Of a stretch of 64,000 bases of DNA, positions 12,557-21,211 are shown piece after piece. Under the pieces are notes generated by a model. The model was given only the letters and a program-made list of their open reading frames with translations, was not told the origin of the DNA and did not search any database. The stretch's first letter is position 1. The number at the start of each line of letters is the position of its first letter. The stretch covers positions 24,531,663-24,595,662 of the forward strand of contig OZ022242.1 in the NCBI GenBank assembly GCA_963978895.1, written 5' to 3'. This DNA is from Erpobdella octoculata. Lineage: Eukaryota; Annelida; Clitellata; Hirudinida; Erpobdellidae. Position numbers and translations under genes: made by a program.

Positions 12557-15500
12557 ATGGACAACAATAGTTCCATCATCCAGTGGAATTGCAGAGGCAT
12601 AAGAAATAAAAGTGCCGAATTAGCAGTCAACATCAGCATCTTGACTCCACCTCCAGTCGTCATTTTGTTACAGGAGACATTTCTCAACTCGCCTTTCAAG
12701 TTTCAAGGGTACAACGTGATTCGAGTTGATCGCCCAAACAGAGATGGAAATGGAGTTGCCACTTTGATTAAAGAAGGCATTCCATTCCATGAAGACACTC
12801 TGTCAGCAGACCCTGCCATATTATCGACTACCATCAGATTTCAAAATGGCCAGGTAGTTGATTTCATTAACGCATACGTCAACCCGTCAGACAATCGACA
12901 AGAGACCAGGGAGATTTTAAGGAAGACACTTGCCAGGCCAAACATCTTCTTTGCAGGTGATCTTAATGCTCACTCCAGTCTCTTTGGCCACAAGTTGAGA
13001 AATCGTAGAGGTCATCTTCTCGAAGACCTGATGGCGGCTCACAGTTTAGTGACCCTGAACGATGGCTCAGGGACCCACGACACTGCAACAAATGAAAGAA
13101 CGCCAATAGACATCACGATAACGACGCCTCAACTCTCCATCAAATCAACATGGACTGTCCTTGAAGATACGATGGAGAGCGATCATCATCCGATCCTCAT
13201 CACTCTAAACAACAAACTCGAGAAACGTTCAAGAACTTCTCGAGTCTTCAATACAACCAAAACAGACTGGCATCAATACAACGCCATGGTTGCAGAGTTG
13301 ATGAAGACGATACAGAAAGATGAAAATGTCGAGCAACTATTCAACGATTTTCAGAAAACGCTGAAAGAGGCTATCGTGATGTCGACTCCATCACCAAAGT
13401 CTACGATGAAAAAAGATCGTCCAGCAGTGCCTTTCTGGAATGCCAATTGCAAAACAGCAATCAAGCTAAGAAATAGAGCGAAAAACATCTACAAGAGAAT
13501 TCCGACACCGATAAATAAAGAAGAATACAGAAAACTCAGAAGAGAAGCACAAAAGGTTGTCAGAGAAGCCAAAGTCAGCCACTGGCAACGCTTTTGTTCA
13601 ACTCTCGACTGTCACACTTCACTCGATCGACTTTGGAGAACGGTCAAAAGCATGGCCGGACAGAAGACCAAACGTGAAGAAGTCGTCTTGCAAAATCCAA
13701 CAGATGGCAAATTCCTCTACTCCGAAGTCGAAAATGCCAACCTCTTGGCTGAAACAATAGCCGCCAATTCGTCAGACGAAAATCTCCACCACAACTTCAT
13801 AAAAGAGAAAGCGGCAAGAGAGCGAAACTTCGAAATTGATCGGCGTCGTCCACCTTCTACTGATGCTCAAGAGCTCAATGAACCGATCTCAATATCGGAA
13901 CTCAACGACATTCTCAACAAGCAGACCAAAAACACGGCACCTGGACCAGACGGAGTGACGTATGAAATGTTGAGGAAACTGGATGGCGAAAACCGAGAGC
14001 AACTCCTCGACATTATCAACGAATCATGGAGTCAAAGCATGCTACCAACTTCATGGAAAAAGTCTATCGTCATCGCCATTCCAAAGCCAAACAAGCCGAG
14101 AAACAATCCAAACTCGTACAGGCCGATCTCACTGAATTCCACTGTTTGCAAAACAGTCGAGAAGATTCTGAAAAGAAAGCTGACACACTTCATAGCCAAG
14201 AAACAGCGACTTGGACCAGAGCAGTCGGGCTTCCTCAACGGAAGATGTACGCTCGATCAGATATTGCGACTTCAGCACGACATCGCATACAGTGTGAGAA
14301 ACAGATCGGCCACGCTGGGAGTTTTTCTCGACTTAGAAAAGGCTTTCGATCTCGTCTGGAGAAGTGGCGTTCTACAGAGACTCGAAAGAATGGGCATTCG
14401 AGGAAGAATGCTCGAATGGCTGGCGGATTTTTTACAAAATCGTACGATAAAAGTGAGAATTGGAGAGACACTCTCAAACGAAAGAACAATCGATAATGGA
14501 ACTCCGCAAGGCAGTGTCCTGAGTCCTTTGCTCTTCATCTTGCTTCTCGACGTCATTCCGAGACCTCCAGATGGCATAAAACTCTCGTTATACGCCGATG
14601 ACTGTGCAATCTGGACAACTGGTCGAAACACGGAGAAACTCTTCAACAATCTGCAAAAATACCTCAACCAAGTTGATGAGGTGTTGACTAACTGGGGCTT
14701 CAAGATCTCGGCGGGAAAGTCTTCCTTTGTTTTCTTCTCAAAGATCTCAGATCTCCTCCAAGACGTCGAAAAACGAAACCTAGTGATTGGCAACATCGCT
14801 CTCCAGAGGTTGAGGAGCGTTCGTTTTCTCGGAGTAGTCTTTGACGAAGGATTGACGTGGAAGAACCAGATAGCTGAAACAGCTAAAAAAGCAGAAAAAA
14901 GAGTTAACGTCTTGCGAGCAACCACTGGACTCAGTTGGGGACTAAGAAAAGACAACCTTTTGATGCTCTACAGAGCCATAGTCAGATCGGTCCTTGACTA
15001 TGGCTGCGAAGCGTTCAATCAGTCTGCTGCTTCTTCCAAAAAAGTCTTAGATCGAGTACAGAGAAGAGCACTCATGGTCGTGACTGGTGCCCTCAGAGGA
15101 ACCAGTCTTGCCTCACTCCAAGTCGACTGCGGAGAAATGCCTCTTGAAATAAGACGAGAACAGCAGACAACACTTTACGCCATTCGTACCAGACGGATCA
15201 AAGATCATCCCACGAAAGAAATTTTCTTTCCGAACCCGTGGGATAAAGTCGTTTGGACGAAAAGAAACATGAGTAAAAGGAGACAAAAGCGTGTCATCAC
15301 TTCTGCCCCGAAGAGGATCATCGATTCGTTGAAGAAGCTTGAAAATTTTGATTTCCCGGACGACGGACCATTGTTGACGCCACCCTGGAAACTTGTTTCT
15401 CCAGCCATCGACACATCCCTGCTAGGCTGCGAGAAAAGCTCTCCATCAGTACTCCCGAGAGCTCTAGAAAAAATCGCCACATATCAAGGAACTGTGGCGA

Positions 15501-16411
15501 TCTACACAGATGCTTCAAAAGTGAAAGAAAAGACGGCCATCGGTGTCTACTTCAAAACTCTCAACGTCGAGTTTGCAAGAAGAACACCAGATAATATCTC
15601 AATTTTCACAGCCGAGATAACAGCCATTCAAACTGCTCTTGAGATCATCCTTGAAAACGCAGAAAACTTTCAAGAAAACGCTGGAACGAACAAAGTTACC
15701 ATCTTCACGGATTCGCTAAGTTCGATTTCAGCGCTCCAGTTCAAGAACAAAATTCATCTTCGGACACATGCAACAGATGTTCTCACTCTGGTAACAGAAT
15801 GCAGCAAGAAGAAGATAGCCTGCAACCTTGTCTGGGTTCCCAGCTACGTTGGGATACCTGGAAATGAAAAGGCTGACAGGCTTGCAACAAGTGCAATTGC
15901 ATCACCAGAAGTCCAACTGAAAACACACGTTGAATTGGCAGACATCAAAAACTTTGTCAAAAACGAGAGCAGACAGCAGTGGCAGACAAACTGGTCGATC
16001 GGTAAAGACAGCAACTTTTTTAGAAGAATCTGTCCAACAGTCAGCATGAAATCGCCTGTTGAAGATTCTGGCTCGAGAGAGAAAGAGATCATCATCGGAA
16101 GACTCCGACTTGGCAAAACGACTCTCAATTCTGAGTTGCACAAAATGGGCATATTGGAGTCTGGAGTCTGTGAAAGATGTTGCGATGGAGCTCAAGAGAC
16201 AGTTGAACATTTTCTGATGAATTGTCCAGGAAGACTGACTCTCCAGAGGTCGCTGAAAGAATGCTGTATAAAACAGGGAAAAAAGCAGATATTGGAAGAA
16301 ATTCTTAACGACAGAGCAGCCACAACGTTGATCTTTGCGTGGATAAAAAAAAAGAGCGAAATCTACAACTTGAAAAAAAGTGATGATGATGATCTCACTT
16401 GTAGAATTTGA
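12557..16411 (+). CDS. LINE ORF2: APE endonuclease, reverse transcriptase, RNase H
   Basis: 1284 residues from the first good ATG (12557); the frame is open from 12500. The APE-type endonuclease shows N11, E40, D135-x-N137 and the SDHH signature (D209, H210). The reverse transcriptase has GTPQGSVLSPLLF and YADD (679-682). An RNase H domain follows with D985, E1020, D1052 and D1107. The usual histidine of the WVPSHVGIPGN motif is replaced by tyrosine (Y1097). A final CCHC-like motif CERCC-x10-H-x4-C is near residue 1205. The protein should nick the target, copy the LINE RNA there and remove template. Length and order fit I/Jockey-type elements with RNase H. It is likely translated by reinitiation after ORF1. 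Whether the tyrosine lowers RNase H activity is not known. Confidence 0.93.
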   Translation: MDNNSSIIQWNCRGIRNKSAELAVNISILTPPPVVILLQETFLNSPFKFQGYNVIRVDRPNRDGNGVATLIKEGIPFHEDTLSADPAILSTTIRFQNGQVVDFINAYVNPSDNRQETREILRKTLARPNIFFAGDLNAHSSLFGHKLRNRRGHLLEDLMAAHSLVTLNDGSGTHDTATNERTPIDITITTPQLSIKSTWTVLEDTMESDHHPILITLNNKLEKRSRTSRVFNTTKTDWHQYNAMVAELMKTIQKDENVEQLFNDFQKTLKEAIVMSTPSPKSTMKKDRPAVPFWNANCKTAIKLRNRAKNIYKRIPTPINKEEYRKLRREAQKVVREAKVSHWQRFCSTLDCHTSLDRLWRTVKSMAGQKTKREEVVLQNPTDGKFLYSEVENANLLAETIAANSSDENLHHNFIKEKAARERNFEIDRRRPPSTDAQELNEPISISELNDILNKQTKNTAPGPDGVTYEMLRKLDGENREQLLDIINESWSQSMLPTSWKKSIVIAIPKPNKPRNNPNSYRPISLNSTVCKTVEKILKRKLTHFIAKKQRLGPEQSGFLNGRCTLDQILRLQHDIAYSVRNRSATLGVFLDLEKAFDLVWRSGVLQRLERMGIRGRMLEWLADFLQNRTIKVRIGETLSNERTIDNGTPQGSVLSPLLFILLLDVIPRPPDGIKLSLYADDCAIWTTGRNTEKLFNNLQKYLNQVDEVLTNWGFKISAGKSSFVFFSKISDLLQDVEKRNLVIGNIALQRLRSVRFLGVVFDEGLTWKNQIAETAKKAEKRVNVLRATTGLSWGLRKDNLLMLYRAIVRSVLDYGCEAFNQSAASSKKVLDRVQRRALMVVTGALRGTSLASLQVDCGEMPLEIRREQQTTLYAIRTRRIKDHPTKEIFFPNPWDKVVWTKRNMSKRRQKRVITSAPKRIIDSLKKLENFDFPDDGPLLTPPWKLVSPAIDTSLLGCEKSSPSVLPRALEKIATYQGTVAIYTDASKVKEKTAIGVYFKTLNVEFARRTPDNISIFTAEITAIQTALEIILENAENFQENAGTNKVTIFTDSLSSISALQFKNKIHLRTHATDVLTLVTECSKKKIACNLVWVPSYVGIPGNEKADRLATSAIASPEVQLKTHVELADIKNFVKNESRQQWQTNWSIGKDSNFFRRICPTVSMKSPVEDSGSREKEIIIGRLRLGKTTLNSELHKMGILESGVCERCCDGAQETVEHFLMNCPGRLTLQRSLKECCIKQGKKQILEEILNDRAATTLIFAWIKKKSEIYNLKKSDDDDLTCRI

Positions 16412-16743
16412 TATAACCACGACCCAGCTGTCAATCAACACCATCAACCAGGTCGGCCAACAACGATAAAAAGCAAACTGGGAAAAAAAGTGTCAAAACA
16501 CCACGTGCGACAAAAGAGAATTCTCCTGATTGGCTGCAATTGACACAGCACGATTGTCACTTCTGACCACTTTTTGCGAAGAAATTCCAAATTCGATTAT
16601 TTCTCTTCACATCGGAGCTATTATCTTGCTGTCTCTTATTTGATGTTTTCAATATTTTGGAGCCACCACCGTCCAAATCGACTTCAAGTCGGAAAAGGAC
16701 GTTAAATCAAACAACAAACAACAACAAACAATGTTCAACAGCT

Positions 16744-17691
16744 ACTTTTCGAAAAATCGCTAATCTTACTTTTTGAGTTGTTCTTAGTTTTTAAGTGTCA
16801 TGTCTACAGAAAGCATATAACGCTACATGTGACATTTTCGGAGATCATCAATTTGGAACAATGGAAGAGTAACACTTTTATTTAGCAAATGATGCAATTA
16901 TAAATTGAACAAAACAGCAGCAGATTGATAGGCTGGCTTGAGAACTTTGTTCATGATTTTGTTGAAACACAAAAATACTGAGCTTGCTTTCATTTCTTTC
17001 AAATTTCATGCACCTCATATATCAGTGAAACTTTTACAATAAATTGGTGTTGCATGTAAGATTTTCTTTAAAATGTAAATTTCTAATTTCCTCTGAAAAG
17101 TAAAAAATAAAATAAGACCGATAAATTAATTCATAATCTTATAGTCATAACTACTCGTCAATAATAATGGTTGTAATGTCATCACATAAAAAAACACTTA
17201 CCTGCCCAAAAAAAATTCTCATTTACCGATAGGCTGATAGCAAGCTCGTCAGTTTAGGAAACCATGACGAACAATATTAGATAAGAAACAATTGAAGTCA
17301 GAAGCCTTGAACGATAAATATGAACAATGAATATAAATTTATTTTTCCAATCTGCAACTCCTTTTTGTAAAACACAAAATAATAGAGCATAATGATAATC
17401 TTATAATAATTAATAATAATAAAACATAATTAATCACGTGCAATGCAACAAACAAAACAAATCGAAAGATACACAGTAAATCATGATTTTAAAAACTAAA
17501 AACAAATTACTAAAGCTTTGCCACTTACTTTTGAATGGGAGATATGAACAATGAATTTCTACTTTGATTTAATTTTAATTTGTTAAGTCTTGAACTCTTT
17601 TTGTGAAACACAAAATATCTCTAAATAGACTAAATAGAAGAAATTCCACCTGCAATATATTGATTAGTCCTGAAAACCAAAGTTATCTGGA
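16744..17691. other. unique AT-rich stretch, nothing recognised
   Basis: Separates the LINE from the LTR retrotransposon. No coding or repeat signal stands out. Confidence 0.5.
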
Positions 17692-18236
17692 TGTCACGGT
17701 TGTCTCCATCGTCGATTGTAATTTCTTTTGTGAATAACTTTATTGCGCGGACTAGGCGGAGAGCGCGATGAAAAACGCCGACTAGAGAGGTAGCGTCGGT
17801 TCGCTTATTAATCAAACTTGCTCGTTTTTGGTGTGCTTTTAGTTCTAGCGTCTTTCCTATTAAGTTTTTGATAATAATTTTTAGAACGTTGTATAGATAT
17901 TGTGTAGTCCTTTATTTGTACCTAATTTTATCGATTTCGGATGAGTATTAAATAAGTTGTAGCGTGAAATGTAACATATTTTAAGCACACTTTCTTGTAA
18001 ATTTGTTGAGTGCTGACGTAAGCGCTTTCGTTCTGCGTTGTGATTGGCTCGTTAAGTAATTATCATAACTCCTTTTGACTAAGTGTCGTTTCTAGCCATT
18101 TGTATCGTCGCTAATGTAAAACTTTTTAGTATATCAAATTATAAAACGAATTATCTGTTTGGAAAAGGAGTTTAGTTTAATATTATTACTTCGTTGCGGT
18201 GATTTTGATGTATATTGCCTTTGTAAACTTTTGTGT

Positions 18237-18297
18237 GTCAAACGGTCACGTGGGGCTAGTCAAACGGTCACGTGGGGTTAGTCAAACGGTCACGTGG
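18237..18297 (+). promoter_or_regulatory. U3 repeats with CACGTG boxes
   Basis: Three head-to-tail units GTCAAACGGTCACGTGGGG(C/T)TA, each with a CACGTG E-box-type core. The 3' LTR has two units (24835-24873) and the solo LTR three (38699-38759). Position upstream of the TATA box suggests enhancer function (inferred). Confidence 0.6.
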
Positions 18298-18357
18298 AAT
18301 TCAGGCTGCATTCGGATTGGTGGTTTTTGTGGATTGAAATTGACACGTGTGCTAGGC

Positions 18358-18364
18358 TATATAA
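18358..18364 (+). promoter_or_regulatory. LTR TATA box
   Basis: TATATAA in the context GGCTATATAAGG. The same box is at 24934-24940 and 38820-38826. The nested LINE copy inserted 25 bases downstream of it. Confidence 0.65.
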
Positions 18365-18388
18365 GGAAATTTTGCGTTTGGAATTTTA

Positions 18389-19986
18389 CCGAGGATCGTC
18401 CTTTTTCTCGTTCGCGTTGATGTTGTTGCCAGCTCTCCGAATCTTGTTTTATCGCTCTCTTGCACGTGTTGTGAAGTGTCGCCGGTCTCATGGGGCCGAA
18501 AAAGAAGTTAAAGTTTAACCAGCCTTCGAGAAACATCATCGAAGAAGCATGGGCTCAAGCTTCCGACAGTGAGGAATCTACTCCTCCCCAGAAGAAAACC
18601 AGTTCTGTAGAAACACCGCTGACATCTGCCGCCAACAGAACACTACCGTTAGACATAGAGAAAATCATTGCTAAAACCTTCACCCCTGCAAAGATCCTGG
18701 CAAGCTTCAAGAGCGTTTCATCAGTCAAAACAGGACCCAGCCAACAGAACAAGCAACAACAACCAACGACAGAAGAACCCAATGAACCGATCGAATTCTT
18801 AATCTTGACGGATATGACAAAGATAGATCCCTTCCAAATCGAAGGCAGCCTAACCAAATACCTGAACCGAAAGCCAGTGATTACCGGCAAGGGAAAAAAG
18901 ATTCAAGTCCTTGTGTCAAGAACTGAAAATGAAAAAATGAAAAACATACAAGAAATCGCCGGATACCAGGTTAGAGTACTAAATAAACCACTAATTAAGA
19001 AGATAAAAATGATTATTACCGGTGTTCCACTGGAAATTTCATTAGATATCATAACAAAAAACTCTGGATGTTCCGCAGCAGTGCGGATAAAGAAAAAAAT
19101 TGATGGAAGGTTTCAGGAGACCACCGCGGTCATCCTTACCTACGAACCGGATCAGAATCCTCCGAACTATGTTAAAATATCCTTTTTGAACTTTCGGGTC
19201 AAGGAGTACCTCCCTAACCCAGTTAGATGTTTTAACTGTAACCAATTCGGACATGTGGCTAAATATTGTAAGGCCAAAACCTCTTGCCCTAGGTGTGCCG
19301 GAGAGCATGAGCTAAAAAACTGCTCAACGCCACAACTAGAACCTTCTAAAAAGATGTGTGCCAGCTGCCAGTCTCCTGACCACAGGACAGGAAGCGAAGA
19401 ATGCCCCAAGTGGCAGAAAGCCAAAAGAACTATCGAGATTGCAACATCAAGGAAAACATACTCAGAGGCGCTGAAAAGCGGTTTTAAAAAAACTACAGAG
19501 GCCGAGATCAAAGACAAAACACCTGAAATTCAAAAACAAATAACTAGGATTGCCGAAAGGACTGACGCTCTGAAAAAGAAATCCACAGGAAAAACACCAG
19601 AGGCAGACACGGTTGCTAAATTGCTAACCATGATTGATCAGTTTTTGCAGGTGCTGTCCACGTTGGTCAACCAAAAAGACGAACACCACAACCAAGAAAT
19701 TGCAGCTTCAAAGACTGCAGCAGCCATTCTCCCTGGCTCCGGGATTGAGGAATCAGCTGGAGAATGGCAACAATGATGTGCATCCAAAGAAAGAGAGGGA
19801 AGAAGAAGAAGATGAAGAATTTTTTAGATATATTTTCTGACATTTTTCTTTTTCCCTCTCCAAATGGACATTTTTATTGTATTTTTATTTTTATTGTATT
19901 TCTTTCCTTCTTTCTTTTTTTTATGTTCCGTCTAAAAATACAATGTATAAAGACGTTAAACAATAATAAAAAAAAAAAAAAAAAAA
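18389..19986 (+). mobile_element. ORF1-only LINE copy (HAL1-like) nested in the LTR
   Basis: 1.6-kb insertion in the 5' LTR flanked by a 13-bp duplication GTTTGGAATTTTA (18376-18388 and 19987-19999). It has a 100-bp leader, one ORF, a 3' region and an A-rich tail of about 28 bases. The endonuclease and reverse transcriptase ORF is entirely absent, so it resembles the 'half-a-LINE' elements known in mammals, mobilised by a full LINE's ORF2. Its 3' end has GACGTTAAACAA, shared with the full LINE at 16700. Confidence 0.85.
18490..19776 (+). CDS. gag-like ORF1 protein of nested LINE copy
   Basis: 428 residues from the ATG at 18490, intact. The N-terminal 95 residues are basic and glutamine/serine-rich. 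The central part (about residues 96-235) corresponds to the RNA-binding region of the ORF1 at 11127. Three knuckles follow: CFNCNQFGHVAKYC, CPRCAGEHELKNC and CASCQSPDHRTGSEEC. A polar C-terminal tail includes a leucine-rich stretch that could help it assemble. It should bind RNA. No second ORF follows before the poly(A) tail, so the protein is the only product of this element. Confidence 0.88.
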   Translation: MGPKKKLKFNQPSRNIIEEAWAQASDSEESTPPQKKTSSVETPLTSAANRTLPLDIEKIIAKTFTPAKILASFKSVSSVKTGPSQQNKQQQPTTEEPNEPIEFLILTDMTKIDPFQIEGSLTKYLNRKPVITGKGKKIQVLVSRTENEKMKNIQEIAGYQVRVLNKPLIKKIKMIITGVPLEISLDIITKNSGCSAAVRIKKKIDGRFQETTAVILTYEPDQNPPNYVKISFLNFRVKEYLPNPVRCFNCNQFGHVAKYCKAKTSCPRCAGEHELKNCSTPQLEPSKKMCASCQSPDHRTGSEECPKWQKAKRTIEIATSRKTYSEALKSGFKKTTEAEIKDKTPEIQKQITRIAERTDALKKKSTGKTPEADTVAKLLTMIDQFLQVLSTLVNQKDEHHNQEIAASKTAAAILPGSGIEESAGEWQQ

Positions 19987-20144
19987 GTTTGGAATTTTAG
20001 TTCTCTTCTTCGTGCGATTTTGAGAGGTGAAGCTCTGTCCGATTAGTGTCGTTTGTGTTATATTAATAAAAACTAAACCTTGTTTAGTTTATCTCAGTTG
20101 TTTCGTCGTCAGGCATCAATACCCGAGCAGAATCCCGTCACATT

Positions 20145-20161
20145 TGGTGTCAGAAGTGGGA
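20145..20161 (+). other. primer-binding site
   Basis: TGGTGTCAGAAGTGGGA lies two bases after the 5' LTR, where a tRNA 3' end primes minus-strand synthesis. Which tRNA it matches was not determined. Confidence 0.7.
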
Positions 20162-20400
20162 TCGGGTCATCGTTTTGTTCAAAACTGTTGCGAATCGTGT
20201 CGATAATTAGTGAACGATATTCACCGAACCGAATATTTTAGTTAACAATATTCGACGAACCGAATATTATAGTGAACGATATTGAACGAACCGATTATTT
20301 TATCGAACGAACCGAACATTTTATTCGACGAACTGAATATTAAGAACGAATTGAACATTTCAAATAAACGTTGAAGTTAGACACGACTAGTTACGTTAAC
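20162..20400 (+). repeat. gag leader with ATTCGACGAACCGAATA repeats
   Basis: The untranslated leader contains five or six imperfect repeats of GAACGA(A)CCGAATATT type (about 20210-20345), possibly part of an RNA packaging structure (inferred). Confidence 0.5.
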
Positions 20401-21207
20401 ATGGACAAATTTGATGCAGAGAAACAAGCTGAAATAAAAAGAATTCCGACTGAACGTCTGATTATCAAACTCAAGGCAGCAGGAAAATCTGAAGAAGAAG
20501 TAGAAAAACTGACAAGACCACAATTATTAAATTTATGGGCCGAAATGTTATCAAAAGGAAAAATTGAAGCAGAATCGCGTAGAGTCACTCCAACCGAAGA
20601 ATTTATGACAGAAGCATCAAAGTTTGATCAATGGAGGATTTCACAAGAGCTGAAGATAAGAGAACAACAATTACTTCGTTTGCAAAAGAAAGACGAAGAA
20701 GAACTCGAAAGACTACGAAAGAAAGACGAAGAAGAACTCGAAAGACTACGAAAGAAAGACGAAGAAGAACTCGAAAGACTACGAAAGAAGGATGAAGGAG
20801 AACTCGAAAGACAACGAAGGAAAGATGAAGAAAAGTTAAAATTTAAAGAACAAGAACTGAGAATTAGAGAATTAGAACTATCAAGATGGCAACAGAAGAC
20901 TGAAGAAGATAGACATTTCCGCGAAAAAGAGTTAGAATTACAAGAAGAGAATGTACTGCTTCGACAAAAGAGAGATGAAACTAGAGCTGCTGAAAAGGAC
21001 TCGTTAGTATTCAAAATTAAGATGTATGGTGATGCAATGAAAAATGTAATGAGGAAATTGCCTGATGATCCGAGTGAGATTCCGAGTTTCTTCGAACATT
21101 TAGAAAATTGTTTTGTTATATATGAAGTTGATACAGTTATAAAAGTTAAACTGCTCCAAATGTGTCTTAATGAAAAAGCAAAGTCTTTGATTTCGAGATT
21201 GTCATGA
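20401..21207 (+). CDS. LTR element gag, N-terminal part
   Basis: 268 codons from the ATG at 20401 to a TGA at 21205. The start is a short SAP-like helix region (residues 1-60), then a long charged coiled coil with a fourfold repeat KKDEEELERLR (about residues 100-145), then the beginning of a capsid-like domain (DDPSEIPSFFEHLE). The protein continues in the next frame after 21207 (21212-). The two parts read on as one gag if a one-base shift at about 21204 is allowed, so this is either a frameshift mutation or, less likely, programmed frameshifting. Confidence 0.8.
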   Translation: MDKFDAEKQAEIKRIPTERLIIKLKAAGKSEEEVEKLTRPQLLNLWAEMLSKGKIEAESRRVTPTEEFMTEASKFDQWRISQELKIREQQLLRLQKKDEEELERLRKKDEEELERLRKKDEEELERLRKKDEGELERQRRKDEEKLKFKEQELRIRELELSRWQQKTEEDRHFREKELELQEENVLLRQKRDETRAAEKDSLVFKIKMYGDAMKNVMRKLPDDPSEIPSFFEHLENCFVIYEVDTVIKVKLLQMCLNEKAKSLISRLS

Positions 21208-21211
21208 AGAT

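Larger units (their letters stand above)
10326..16731 (+). mobile_element. complete I/Jockey-type LINE with 12-bp target duplication
   Basis: A 6.4-kb non-LTR retrotransposon. The 12-bp duplication TGTTCAACAGCT stands on both sides (10314-10325 and 16732-16743), which fixes both ends. It has a 5' leader of about 800 bp, ORF1 (11127-12473), an 83-bp gap, ORF2 (12557-16411), and a 320-bp 3' region ending in GACGTTAAATCAAACAACAA repeats rather than poly(A). Both frames are open, so this copy is young. A related ORF1-only copy with the same GACGTTAAACAA tail motif sits at 18389-19986. Confidence 0.92.
17692..20142 (+). repeat. 5' LTR, split by a nested LINE copy
   Basis: Begins TGTCACGG and ends CCGTCACA. 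Bases 17692-18388 and 20000-20142 together match the 3' LTR; 18389-19999 is the nested element plus one copy of its 13-bp duplication. It contains three 22-bp U3 repeats (18237-18297) against two in the 3' LTR. Confidence 0.92.
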
